NCBI GenBank assembly: GCA_947174995.1
Contig: CAMWLC010000003.1
Coordinates: 1 to 64,000 of the forward strand
DNA length: 64,000 nt
Source of the DNA: an uncultured Porphyromonadaceae bacterium
GTDB taxonomy: Bacteria; Bacteroidota; Bacteroidia; Bacteroidales; Muribaculaceae
Reading direction: 5' to 3'
Part shown: one piece after another, positions 31,438 through 40,937 of the stretch
Position numbering within the stretch: the stretch's first letter is position 1
How the letters are laid out: the number at the start of each line of letters is the position of its first letter
Notes under the pieces: model-generated
What the model was told of the DNA's origin: nothing
Databases searched by the model: none
The model's input: only the letters and a program-made list of their open reading frames with translations
Program-made: the position numbers and the translations under genes

Positions 31438-32579
31438 TTGGGAATGTTGTCAACGGCCTCCTGCTTCTTTGCATCGACAATCTTTGCATAGATTTGGGTC
31501 GTCTTCAGTTCGCGGTGGCCGAGAAGCTTGCTTACGGTGTAGATGTCGGTCCCTAACGTGAGCATTAAAACCGCAAAGGTATGCCGTCCCACATGAAAGG
31601 TTACGTTCTTGTCTATTTTGGCTCTCAGCGCCCAAATACGGAGGCTGTCGTTGGTCTCACCGGGGTAACGTATATCTCCAAACACTTTGTCAGTAGATTT
31701 GGCCTTTCCTCGCTCTCCAATCAGCTCAGCGGCCTGTGGGGTTATGTCGAGATACTCCTGACCTCCGGTTTTCTTCTGTCGGAATATAAGCCGGGTGCGT
31801 CCGTTAAGCTCTGTTACCTCTCCCCACGTCAGTTTAACGATGTCAGACCGACGTAAACCGGTCAGGCATGAAAAGAGGAACGCTCGCTTGATCTCCGGGA
31901 AATCGCAGTCAGCCGCCGCCATGGCCTTGACCTCTTCGAGCGTGAGATAATCTCTTGTGCCTTCCTGTGACGGAAATCCCAGAATGCCTCTCATTGGATT
32001 CGTGCGAATGATTCCGTCCTCGTATGCCTGACGGAGACAGGCACGGAGTTTATTGAAGTACGACTGTCTTGAATTTTGCGACAACGGTTTTTTATTCTGG
32101 CGTTCTCTTCGGTCACAGCCGAAGGCCTCTGCCTTGTTCTCCAGATAATCCCTGAATCCTTCTACCCACTTTGGCGTGATGTCGGCAAAGGTAAGATTCT
32201 TTCGTGGGTCATACTTCATCAGGTGACGGAGACACGATGCCCAGTTGCTGAAATTGCCCTTGCTCTCTTTCTTCTTGCGTTTTTCAGTCAGGGCATTGTA
32301 GTATTCGTAGAACAACGTCTGTTCCTTGAAATCTCCCTTGAAGCCATGCGCGCCGTTCTGAATGTCAACGATGCGCTGTGCCTTGATAGAGTTGGCGAGT
32401 GCCATTGTCTGCTTGTTACGCTCTTTATCGGCCTTCGTTTTCTCCGGAATGAGGTAGAGCTTCAGAAATTCATACTCCCTGTGTCCGTTGATGTAGATTG
32501 CCAGATAAAGGGAGATGTTTCCGTTGGCGAGTGTCTTGCGCCTGATCCTAACAGGCTCTTTGATTGATGCTGCTGCCAT
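31428..32579 (-). CDS. Tyrosine recombinase/integrase
   Basis: 383 aa with TGLRRSDIVKLTW, HVGRHTFAVLML and LGHRELKTTQIYAKI motifs (R-H-R-Y). Confidence 0.95.
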   Translation of the reverse strand: MAAASIKEPVRIRRKTLANGNISLYLAIYINGHREYEFLKLYLIPEKTKADKERNKQTMALANSIKAQRIVDIQNGAHGFKGDFKEQTLFYEYYNALTEKRKKKESKGNFSNWASCLRHLMKYDPRKNLTFADITPKWVEGFRDYLENKAEAFGCDRRERQNKKPLSQNSRQSYFNKLRACLRQAYEDGIIRTNPMRGILGFPSQEGTRDYLTLEEVKAMAAADCDFPEIKRAFLFSCLTGLRRSDIVKLTWGEVTELNGRTRLIFRQKKTGGQEYLDITPQAAELIGERGKAKSTDKVFGDIRYPGETNDSLRIWALRAKIDKNVTFHVGRHTFAVLMLTLGTDIYTVSKLLGHRELKTTQIYAKIVDAKKQEAVDNIPKIF

Positions 32580-32596
32580 AATCTGTGATGTTTAGA

Positions 32597-32643
32597 TTTG
32601 GTACTTTTGGTACTTGATTTTTACGAGTACCAAAATAGTACCA
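32597..32643. promoter_or_regulatory. Four-copy dyad upstream of integrase
   Basis: TTTGGTACT x2 (32597-32605, 32606-32614) facing AGTACCAAA (32626-32634) and AGTACCA (32637-32643). Confidence 0.7.
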
Positions 32644-32670
32644 CAAATATAACATATCCTTAGCATATAC

Positions 32671-32792
32671 ACAACATACTATTCAAGATTACGCCATATT
32701 TACCGCAGGTGGTAATCCATTGGCTAAATGTGCGTTTATGTGTCGTAGATATGCCATGAGTATGTTGTAATAAAAAATCTTGAAAATATGGC
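32671..32792. other. Putative prophage attachment (attR-side) region at mnmE 3' end
   Basis: Lies between integrase and mnmE stop; contains three inverted word pairs. No attL in window, so core not defined. Confidence 0.45.
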
Positions 32793-34148
32793 TTACTTTC
32801 CGATGCAGAAATGGGAGAAGATGTTTTGGAGGAGGTCGTCGGGGGTGATGGCGCCGGTGAGGAGGCCGAGGTGGTGGATTGCCCGGCGGATGTGCTGCGA
32901 GACGAGGTCGGCGCTTTCCTGCGCTTTCAGGGCGCCGGAGGCGTCCGTCAATGCGGCGGATACCTGCCTGAGGGCGGCGTGGTGACGGGCGTTGGTGATT
33001 ATGAGGGTCTGCGCCGGGTCATGGTCACGCAGGACGCTCTCCTTGAGGCGCCGCTTCAGTTGCTGCAGGGTGGCGGGGTCTTTGGATGAGAGGGCGAGCC
33101 ATCCTTCCGGTGTCTCGCGGCCCGGGTGCAGGTCGGATTTGGTGAGTATCCGTATGAGGGTCTGATCTCCGTTGATTTCGGGGATGTCTTCGGGTTGCGT
33201 GTCCGTGGCCGGGTCGCGGAGCCAGAGGATTATGCGGGCTTTGACAAGGGCCGCACGGGCGCGGTCGATGCCTATGCTTTCGATGGGGTCGTCGGTGTTG
33301 CCGCGCAGTCCGGCGGTGTCGATGAAGCGGTAGAGGATACCGTCGATTTCGGCGGTGTCTTCTATGATGTCGCGGGTGGTGCCGGGGATGTCGCTGACTA
33401 TTGCTTTGTCGTCGCCGACGAGGTAGTTCAGGAGGGTGGATTTGCCGGCGTTGGGGTGTCCGGCTATGACGACGGGGACACCCTCCTTGAGGACGCGTCC
33501 CGTAGCGTATGAGCCGGCCAGGGCGTCTATTTCGCGGATGGTGTCGTCACAGAGTCGGATGAGGGCTCCCCGGTCGGCAAACTCTACTTCTTCTTCGGAG
33601 AAATCGAGTTCGAGCTCGAGCATGGAGGCGAGGTGGATGAGGTCGTCGCGCAGGAGGGTGAAGCGGCGGGCGAAGTCGCCGCGTGTCTGTGAGATGGCGA
33701 GGGTGTGGGCGGCGCGTGATGAGGAGGCGATGAGGTCGGCTATTCCTTCGGCGCGGGTGAGGTCCATGCGTCCGTTGAGGAAGGAGCGCTGGGTAAACTC
33801 CCCGGGGAGGGCCACTCTTGCTCCGGCCTCCGTGAGGGCCTGCATTACGGCTGAGGCTATCCAGGGGGAGCCGTGGATGGTAAACTCCACGGAGTCCTGC
33901 CCGGTGAAGGAGCGGGGGGCACGATATGCGGTGGCCACGGCCTCGTCAAGGTCGCGGCCCTGTCCGTCATGTATCCAGCCGTGACAGGCGGTGTTGGGGC
34001 GCGTCTGATGAAGCGGCTTGCGTCCGCGCCACACTTTGTCGGCGATGGCGAGAGCGTCGGGGCCGGAGAGGCGTATGATGCTCAGGGCGCCTCCCGCGGG
34101 GGTGGCCGGAGCGGCTATGGTGTCGGAGAGGTCTATCGTCTGTTCCAT
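32793..34148 (-). CDS. mnmE: tRNA modification GTPase MnmE
   Basis: DTIAAPATPAGGALSIIRLSG N-terminus, GHPNAGKSTLLN G1, DIPGTTRD, C-terminal FCIGK. Confidence 0.97.
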   Translation of the reverse strand: MEQTIDLSDTIAAPATPAGGALSIIRLSGPDALAIADKVWRGRKPLHQTRPNTACHGWIHDGQGRDLDEAVATAYRAPRSFTGQDSVEFTIHGSPWIASAVMQALTEAGARVALPGEFTQRSFLNGRMDLTRAEGIADLIASSSRAAHTLAISQTRGDFARRFTLLRDDLIHLASMLELELDFSEEEVEFADRGALIRLCDDTIREIDALAGSYATGRVLKEGVPVVIAGHPNAGKSTLLNYLVGDDKAIVSDIPGTTRDIIEDTAEIDGILYRFIDTAGLRGNTDDPIESIGIDRARAALVKARIILWLRDPATDTQPEDIPEINGDQTLIRILTKSDLHPGRETPEGWLALSSKDPATLQQLKRRLKESVLRDHDPAQTLIITNARHHAALRQVSAALTDASGALKAQESADLVSQHIRRAIHHLGLLTGAITPDDLLQNIFSHFCIGK

Positions 34149-34975
34149 GTCTTGAAAGAGTAATTGGCCTCGACTTCGTTTTCGATGTCGTCAGGGAGCG
34201 CGGAAAAGAAATCGAAGCCGGTGATGCGCTCCACCTCGTCCACGCTCATGGCGTAGTCGGCCATATTGCCGGGAGCCTGCATGTTGGGGTAGATGAATCC
34301 TATGGCGCGGGGAGAGTCGAGATACGGAGCGAGTATCACCTTGAAGAAGGAGGAGGGGACGCGCACCCGGGCCTCCCCGATACGCTTCCTGTCGGAGTCG
34401 GTGTATATTGGGCCGCCGATGATGATGAGCGCCGAATCGCGTCTGGCCCACAGCCGCTCCTTCTCTTCGAGCGTGGCCCATGCTCCGGCGTTGAGCGCGT
34501 GGTCCTGGGGGGTGATGTTGGCCATGGAGAAGCAGTCGCGCATGGCGTCGGAGTGCCATTTCTGGTCGGCGGCGGGGATGATGTGTCCGCGGTCGTAGCC
34601 GGAATTGGTGTAGTCCTTAGTGGTGGGACACCCCGGTAAGTCGGTATCCTGCCAGAACTTCTGCCCGTCGCGGCTGTGGTTTCCGTATGTCTCGGATGCA
34701 AGGAGTTCCCAGGCCACGTAGTTGGGCGTGCGGTTGTCGGGATTGAAGGAGAGCGAGAAGCCGTTGTAGTCTTTGGTTACGGAGGAGAGAGAGGGGGGAA
34801 GGGTGACGTTAAGCAGATCCGTGGCGTCCCCGGTGATCTGCGCCGAGGGGGATTCCCCGCGTTGCTCCGGAGTGCCGGATGAGCGGGAATGTGAGCGGGC
34901 TATGCACACGGCCGCAATGGCCGCCGCTGCGACTATCAGGATTACGAGTATCGGAGAGGTGGATTTCTTTCTCAT
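34133..34975 (-). CDS. Secreted DNA/RNA non-specific endonuclease (NUC family)
   Basis: N-terminal membrane/signal segment; YDRGHIIPAADQ and MANITPQDHALNAGAWATLEE. Confidence 0.9.
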   Translation of the reverse strand: MRKKSTSPILVILIVAAAAIAAVCIARSHSRSSGTPEQRGESPSAQITGDATDLLNVTLPPSLSSVTKDYNGFSLSFNPDNRTPNYVAWELLASETYGNHSRDGQKFWQDTDLPGCPTTKDYTNSGYDRGHIIPAADQKWHSDAMRDCFSMANITPQDHALNAGAWATLEEKERLWARRDSALIIIGGPIYTDSDRKRIGEARVRVPSSFFKVILAPYLDSPRAIGFIYPNMQAPGNMADYAMSVDEVERITGFDFFSALPDDIENEVEANYSFKTWNRR

Positions 34976-35005
34976 GGGCGCGGTCGGGTGATAGGGGAAA
35001 AGTTA

Positions 35006-35036
35006 ATACGGCAGGAGGGGCTGCCTCCTGCCGTAT
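35006..35036 (-). terminator. Hairpin between lipoprotein and nuclease genes
   Basis: 13-bp perfect arms ATACGGCAGGAGG/CCTCCTGCCGTAT followed on minus strand by TAACTTTT. Confidence 0.7.
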
Positions 35037-35061
35037 CAACGTATCGGAAAGGGTTTATATT

Positions 35062-37113
35062 TTATTCAGCCGCATCCTTGGGAGGGAAGAGGGTGGAGTT
35101 GATGCGCTCATACTTGCCCGGGGCGAGCACGCGGTATACCACCTGCTGCTCGGCGCGGCCTCCGTCATACGTGCCGTAGTTGACGGTCAGCGTCACGTCG
35201 ATGCCGTCGATCGGGCCGAAGTCGGGATAGTATTTGGCCAGTACGTAGGGGAGGGTGTGGTCATGGAAGTTGGTGATGATGAACTCCTGCACCTCCTCGT
35301 CGGTCATCCCCTCGAATCCGGCGGCATACTGTGCGCGTGCCGCTGCGGGACGGATGTCAACGTTGGTCTGGTAGGCCGATGTGCCTGACCAGTACTCGTT
35401 GTTGCCGTAGGAAGTCACCCAATACTTTCCGCTCTTGATGTTGTCGTCGCCCAGTGGCACGCACTGCGTTTCGAACACGTAGTCCACGCAGGCCTGGTAG
35501 AACTCCACGCAGAAGGCGCTCTTGTCAGAGGGGAGGTTGAGCACGATTGAGGGATTGTACTGCCACTGTCCGTTGGTGCGCGAGAACTGTTCCGTCACCT
35601 CGCCGGCATTACGCGTCCACTCGCCTCCGACGAAGTCGAAGAGCATGGCCTGATAGCTGTTGGTCTTTGAAGCGGAGTCGTAGTAGTTGTAGCATACTGT
35701 CTTGCTGTCATCCTCGGCTGCGAAGGGGAACTGCATCGACAGATAGCGGGGGAGGAGGTCCTGCGGGCCGGTGCCGGAGAGGTTGGCGTAGCGCTGACCC
35801 ATGGCGGTGTAGTCGGAGGGCTGGAGCATCCAGACGTCGGAGGCGGCCTGCCATGCGGAGCCGTTGTAGCGGTAGAGGGCCACTTTCTGCGATGTCACGG
35901 GAGTGGCGGCCGGAGCGCGCCGGGTGCGCGTGGGGGAGGAAACCTCGGTAATCACCAGATTGCAGTGGGTGGAGCCGGACTTGCCGATCACATACCCCTT
36001 GAGGTGCATCTTCTCGCCATCCTCCATTATGTCCTTGAAGAAATCGAGGGCGTAGTAGGCGGAGATGTCATACCCCTCGAGACCATCGACGTAGAGGTTG
36101 TAGTAATTACCCGAAATTGAGAGCGTAGCGTCCGCCTCGGCGTAGAAAGCGGTCTCGTCGGCTGTGCGTCCGCACACGGAAGTTATGAGCTCCGGCGTCA
36201 GCTTGACGGGAGCGGGATAAGTGTACTCGCCGGCGCCTGCCACCTCAATATTGGCCGAGGAGAGGGCGATTTGGAACGCCGTGCCGTAGCTCGAGACAGT
36301 GCCGCGCACGTTCACGTAGTCATACATCGCCACGGAGTTCTCGTCGAAATCCGAACCGTAGACGAGAATCGAGCCCCCCTTGTCGGTGAGGATGAAGCCG
36401 CGTGTGCACATGGCCGTCACCACGCCCTGCACATTCACCTCCTGGTCGAGTGTCACGGCGCCCAGCACATTGCTGAGCTTGAAGCCTTGGTCGCCGCCGG
36501 AAGTGGTGCCGAACACGGGATTCTGCTCCGACCAGTTGTAAGTGACAGCCGCGTAGGTGCCCGTCTCGGCCTCCGGGAAAGCCTCCTTGAGGTATCCGGG
36601 CAGGTAAGCCGCCGCGGGAGTGACGGGAGCGAAAGCGGAGATGAAATTGTCGTCGCTCTCCCAGGCGGCCTTGTAGTCGGCCTCCGTCACCTCGTAGGCG
36701 AGCGTGCCGTCATTGATGGCCTGCACGGTGGAATTGACATCGGCGGAGGCGTTGAAAGTCACCTTCACCGAAGAGCCGTCATTAAGCGCGTAGTAGGGGA
36801 AAGAGGTCGAGCCCAGGAACGCGGGGAGATACTTGCGGGCCTGGAGATTGTCGGTGAAAGACTTTGCCGTCCCTATGGCCTTGAGCGCGTCGGCCTCTCC
36901 GTCGGCCTCGGCCAGGGCCTTGTTTGTCGCGTTAGAGGCGATGGCGGAGTAATCGGTATCCGTGAGGGTGTAGACGGTAGCCTCCGAAGAACCGATGGTC
37001 GGGTCCTTGAAGCCGTTGAGGCCGTTGTTCCAGGAATCCTCGCTGCAGGCGGTCAGCATCAGACCCGCGCCCAGGGCGCAGGCGAGAAATCCGTTAGATA
37101 ATATCTTGTTCAT
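35062..37113 (-). CDS. Surface lipoprotein with OB-fold-like repeats (DUF5689-like)
   Basis: Lipobox LTACS; VNVQGVVTAMCTRGFILTDKGGSILVYG and similar segments. Confidence 0.65.
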   Translation of the reverse strand: MNKILSNGFLACALGAGLMLTACSEDSWNNGLNGFKDPTIGSSEATVYTLTDTDYSAIASNATNKALAEADGEADALKAIGTAKSFTDNLQARKYLPAFLGSTSFPYYALNDGSSVKVTFNASADVNSTVQAINDGTLAYEVTEADYKAAWESDDNFISAFAPVTPAAAYLPGYLKEAFPEAETGTYAAVTYNWSEQNPVFGTTSGGDQGFKLSNVLGAVTLDQEVNVQGVVTAMCTRGFILTDKGGSILVYGSDFDENSVAMYDYVNVRGTVSSYGTAFQIALSSANIEVAGAGEYTYPAPVKLTPELITSVCGRTADETAFYAEADATLSISGNYYNLYVDGLEGYDISAYYALDFFKDIMEDGEKMHLKGYVIGKSGSTHCNLVITEVSSPTRTRRAPAATPVTSQKVALYRYNGSAWQAASDVWMLQPSDYTAMGQRYANLSGTGPQDLLPRYLSMQFPFAAEDDSKTVCYNYYDSASKTNSYQAMLFDFVGGEWTRNAGEVTEQFSRTNGQWQYNPSIVLNLPSDKSAFCVEFYQACVDYVFETQCVPLGDDNIKSGKYWVTSYGNNEYWSGTSAYQTNVDIRPAAARAQYAAGFEGMTDEEVQEFIITNFHDHTLPYVLAKYYPDFGPIDGIDVTLTVNYGTYDGGRAEQQVVYRVLAPGKYERINSTLFPPKDAAE

Positions 37114-37132
37114 GTCTTGAAATCATTATAGG

Positions 37133-39838
37133 TTAGAACTGCAGCTTGAGGCGGAGCGAGAAAGTGCGTCCGAAGTTGTAGAACACGCGGTAGGCATTCT
37201 GCCATGTGCCGTCCTGGCCGGAATTGGTGAAGGCGTCCACCACATAGTTGTAGTTGCAGACATTGTTGACATTGCCGAACACCGTGGCGTTGAGGCCTCC
37301 GATCTTGAAGCTGTAGCTTGCGCTCAGGTCGAGCTGGTTGCCCCAGGGTATTCTCCAGGGATCGGCCACCTTGATGTCGGCATTGGGGATGATGTCGTTG
37401 CTCGAGATCTGGTAATCGGAATAGTTGCGGGCCGAGAAAGTCCAGTCAGCGCCGATGCGCCAGCCCTTGAGGGGCTTGATGTTGACGCCGAGCGCTCCGG
37501 TGGTCTGTGCCGAGCCGCCCACCTTGCGTCCTTTCTGGTTGAGGGTAGCCTTCAGGTGGTCGGGAGCCATGATGCCGGAAGCTATCTCGCCGGTCTTGAT
37601 GTCGGCCAGGGGCTGTCCCTGACGGTTGTAGAAATAGCCTGTGGCATTGGAATCCCACACCCAGTCTCCCAGCGAGATCATGCCGCTGAACTCTATCCAG
37701 CGCGTGGGCTTGAACACCATGGCCAGCTCCACGCCCATGTGGCGTGCGTCCACGCCCTGCATGTTGAAGGCGTAGAAATCGCCGTTGTCCATATAGTTGC
37801 CCTTGGTCGTGGTCTTATCCATCCACTTCGTGTAGTATCCGTTGAGCTGCGCGGTGAAGATGGGGGAGTGAAACTCGTAGCCGATCTCGAAAGAGCCGCA
37901 CTTCTCGTTGACGGCGTCGGGATTGGTCGCGTTGCTCGTAGTGGACTGCAGGAAGGCACCGCCTGAAAAGAAGGGAGCACGAGTGAGGTATCCGCCGTTG
38001 ATAAAGACATTGTTATGGCGGTCGATGTTGTAGTTCACACCACCCTTGATGTTACCGGCCCAGAAGTTCACGGTCTCCGACTTGGCGTGCTCCTTGTCAT
38101 AATAGAAGCGGTCGTAGCGCCATTCCGCGGTATTGTTGACCGACCCTGCCACGAAAGCCGTCAGGGCGTCGTCCAGACCGGTGTACTCGAGCTGGCCGTA
38201 GATACCCTCCTGGGCGATGTGGCCCGTGTAGTCGCGATACACCACGTCGCCTACGGTCAGCTTCTCGTAGGCCCAGTTGGGATCGGCGGCCGCGATATTG
38301 TTGGCCGCGCTCACCTTGGAGCGGGAATCGGAGTCGATGAAGTAAGCGCCGTCATAGAGATCGGAGATCACCGTCTTGTGGATACCGGCGTAGTATCTCG
38401 CGTCGAGACCCACGAGGAGGTTGAGGCCCTGCATCAGCTCGTTCTTGTAGGTGGAGACCAGACCTACCCAGTTGTGATTGTTGACCGAATGAGCCATCAC
38501 CATCTCGGAGCCGGTGAGGGATGCCTCGTTGAGCTCCTGGATCGCGCCGTAATCGAAAGTGCCGTCCGCATTGCGGAAATCCATGTTGAGCACGCCGCTC
38601 GAAGCGCCATACCACTTGTTGCGCCATGAGGATGTGCGTCCCTGGCCCGAAGAGCCGTAGCCGTTGGCTATCGAGAGATAGACGGCTGTGGAGAGAGACG
38701 ACTTGTGGTTGATCTGCCAGATGTGGTTGAGTGAGATCTGGGGCTTGTGATATACGTTGAAATTGGAATTGCGCACCTGTCCGTAGCGGTCATAACCGTA
38801 GGTGGGGTTGTAGCGGTAGTTGGAATTGCCGCCGGTCATGTATTTCCCCACTTCCTGCCATCCCTCGATGGTGAGACCGTTGTTCTTGTCGCGCTTCCAG
38901 TGGTTCTGTGGGGAGCCGAAAGCCGTCAGCGAGATCTGGTGGGCGTCATTGATGCGCTTGGAGATGTTGATAAACCATGTGTAGGCATCGAACTTCGTGC
39001 CCTGCACATATCCGTCACCCCATTTACGGGAGCCGAGCAACGTCACGGCCCAACCGTTCTCCATCAGGCCGGTGGAAGCGGAGAAGCCGATATGGTTCAT
39101 GCCGTCATTGCCCATGCCGTAATAGATATTGCCTCCGCGCTTGGCGTCGATGGTGCGGGTCGTGATGTTGATAGTACCTCCGACGGAGGGTGAGGAGAGG
39201 ATCGCCGCACCCAGACCGCGCTGGGTCTGCATCGAGGAAGTCACGTCAGAGAGTCCGGCCCAGTTAGACCAATAGAGGCCGCCCCATTCCATATCGTTGA
39301 CGGGGATACCGTTCACGAGGGCTGCGAGGTTCTCGGTCTTGAAGCCTCGGATATTGATCTTGGCGTCGCCGTATCCGCCGCCGTCCTTGGTGGCCCATAC
39401 GCCCGGAGTGGTCTTGAGCACCTCGGGAAACTCCTGGTTGGAGAGCTTCGCCTCGATTGTAGGGGCATCGATGGTGGACACCGCCACGGGAGTCTTGCGG
39501 GTGCGTGCGATAGACTGCGTCACCACCACGTCCTGGAGCATCTGCTCCGAGATGTCGAGCACCACGCGCAGGTCCATGTTGCCTTTGGCCACTCGCACCG
39601 TGCGGGGCTCGTAGCCCACGTAGTCGATGCGTATTTCCTTGGTTCGGTCGGGGACATTGAGGGTGAACTCGCCGTCAAGTCCGGCGGCAGCCGCGATCGA
39701 AGTGTCGGGCACTCTGACCGTAGCGCCGATCAGGGGTTCGCCCTGGGCGTCGACCACCACGCCCTTCACCTGGTAGTCGGCCAGGGCCGACACCGTGGTC
39801 ACGGAAGCGAGGAGAGCCGGAAGAACAAGTCTCTTCAT
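37133..39838 (-). CDS. TonB-dependent receptor
   Basis: Carboxypeptidase-like N-domain (GVVVDAQGEPLIGATVRV), plug LKTTPGVWATKDGGGYGDAKINIRGF, C-terminal beta-strand ending in F. Confidence 0.93.
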   Translation of the reverse strand: MKRLVLPALLASVTTVSALADYQVKGVVVDAQGEPLIGATVRVPDTSIAAAAGLDGEFTLNVPDRTKEIRIDYVGYEPRTVRVAKGNMDLRVVLDISEQMLQDVVVTQSIARTRKTPVAVSTIDAPTIEAKLSNQEFPEVLKTTPGVWATKDGGGYGDAKINIRGFKTENLAALVNGIPVNDMEWGGLYWSNWAGLSDVTSSMQTQRGLGAAILSSPSVGGTINITTRTIDAKRGGNIYYGMGNDGMNHIGFSASTGLMENGWAVTLLGSRKWGDGYVQGTKFDAYTWFINISKRINDAHQISLTAFGSPQNHWKRDKNNGLTIEGWQEVGKYMTGGNSNYRYNPTYGYDRYGQVRNSNFNVYHKPQISLNHIWQINHKSSLSTAVYLSIANGYGSSGQGRTSSWRNKWYGASSGVLNMDFRNADGTFDYGAIQELNEASLTGSEMVMAHSVNNHNWVGLVSTYKNELMQGLNLLVGLDARYYAGIHKTVISDLYDGAYFIDSDSRSKVSAANNIAAADPNWAYEKLTVGDVVYRDYTGHIAQEGIYGQLEYTGLDDALTAFVAGSVNNTAEWRYDRFYYDKEHAKSETVNFWAGNIKGGVNYNIDRHNNVFINGGYLTRAPFFSGGAFLQSTTSNATNPDAVNEKCGSFEIGYEFHSPIFTAQLNGYYTKWMDKTTTKGNYMDNGDFYAFNMQGVDARHMGVELAMVFKPTRWIEFSGMISLGDWVWDSNATGYFYNRQGQPLADIKTGEIASGIMAPDHLKATLNQKGRKVGGSAQTTGALGVNIKPLKGWRIGADWTFSARNYSDYQISSNDIIPNADIKVADPWRIPWGNQLDLSASYSFKIGGLNATVFGNVNNVCNYNYVVDAFTNSGQDGTWQNAYRVFYNFGRTFSLRLKLQF

Positions 39839-39851
39839 AAGATTGGATATG

Positions 39852-40826
39852 TTAGTTAGTGGAATTGTCAGTGGAATTGTCGGAAGCGCTCGCGGCCGGC
39901 TTCTTCTTCATCTTGACGCGCATAGTATCGAAGCCCTTGCCGAAGACGCCGTTGACCGCCCCCTGCGTGATGAAGGCATTGTCGTCGATGGCCTTCACGA
40001 TTCGGAAGATGGTCACCGACTCCATGCGGCGACACCACACCATGAGGATCTTCATCTCCTTCTTGGAATACCATCCCATGCCGTCAAGCACCGTCACGCC
40101 CCTGTGGGCCTCGGAATTGATGACGTCCGCTATCTCGCGCCATTTCGTGGAGAAGATCATGAACTGCGTGGCCTGGCGGTTGGTGTTGATCACCAGGTCG
40201 GTGCAGAAGGCGATCACGTAAGTCACCACCAGACCGTAGACGATGATGGGCACCCTGGCCTCGAGTCTTTCGGCCACCGTGCCGTCGAAGGGGAGGAAAA
40301 TCGAACTCGCCACGATGGTCATGTCCACGAAGACCATCGTGCGCCCTATGCTGACGTTGCTCACCTTCGACACCATGGCCGCTATGATGTCCGTGCCCCC
40401 CGAGGAGCCGTTGTGGATGAAGATGGTGCCCACGCCTATGCCGGAGAGCACCGCTCCGAGGATTGCCGACATCGTTATGTCGGCTATGAGGGGATGGCCG
40501 AGATTCATGAAGAAATTCTCGAAGAAACCGATACTCAGCGCCACGACCGTGGTGCCGAAGATGGTGCGCATCACGAACTGCTTGCCGACCACGCGGAAGG
40601 CGATCGCCAGCAGCAGGAGATTGCCCACATAGAGCGTCACCGCCACGGGAATGGCCTTGTTTGTAGCGAAATAGATGAGCGTACCGAAACCGGTCATGCC
40701 CCCCATTACTATCTCGTGAGGGAGGATGAAAGCTGAGAAACCCACGGCATACAGCAGGATGCCGAATACTATCATGATGTAGTCCTTGATGGACGTAAGC
40801 GAAGATAATTTCAAGTGTCGGGTCAT
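39852..40826 (-). CDS. YitT family membrane protein
   Basis: Multi-TM protein with GGMTGFGTLI, GSSGGTDIIAA and C-terminal DUF2179-like region; ATG at 40826 preferred. Confidence 0.85.
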   Translation of the reverse strand: MTRHLKLSSLTSIKDYIMIVFGILLYAVGFSAFILPHEIVMGGMTGFGTLIYFATNKAIPVAVTLYVGNLLLLAIAFRVVGKQFVMRTIFGTTVVALSIGFFENFFMNLGHPLIADITMSAILGAVLSGIGVGTIFIHNGSSGGTDIIAAMVSKVSNVSIGRTMVFVDMTIVASSIFLPFDGTVAERLEARVPIIVYGLVVTYVIAFCTDLVINTNRQATQFMIFSTKWREIADVINSEAHRGVTVLDGMGWYSKKEMKILMVWCRRMESVTIFRIVKAIDDNAFITQGAVNGVFGKGFDTMRVKMKKKPAASASDNSTDNSTN

Positions 40827-40858
40827 AGACTTTGGTTGAATGGTTGGGAAATCCGCCA

Positions 40859-40866
40859 CAAAATTA
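40859..40866 (-). promoter_or_regulatory. -7-like element for yitT-like gene
   Basis: Minus strand TAATTTTG fits TAnnTTTG. Confidence 0.45.
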
Positions 40867-40898
40867 CTGAATAAATTTCAAATCACAATTATTTTGGC

Positions 40899-40906
40899 TA
40901 AATTTG
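40899..40906 (+). promoter_or_regulatory. -7-like element for outer-membrane gene
   Basis: TAAATTTG fits TAnnTTTG, upstream of 40938. Confidence 0.45.
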
Positions 40907-40937
40907 CCTCATCAAACCCATATCTTTAACTCCCTGT

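Noticed and set aside
32580-32792. tRNA gene as integration target
   Set aside because: No tRNA-like cloverleaf or TTCGANNC/T-arm sequence seen; target appears to be the mnmE 3' side.
36271-37101. 276-aa plus ORF opposite the lipoprotein gene
   Set aside because: Shadow ORF of a high-GC gene; His/Gly/Val-rich with no motif.
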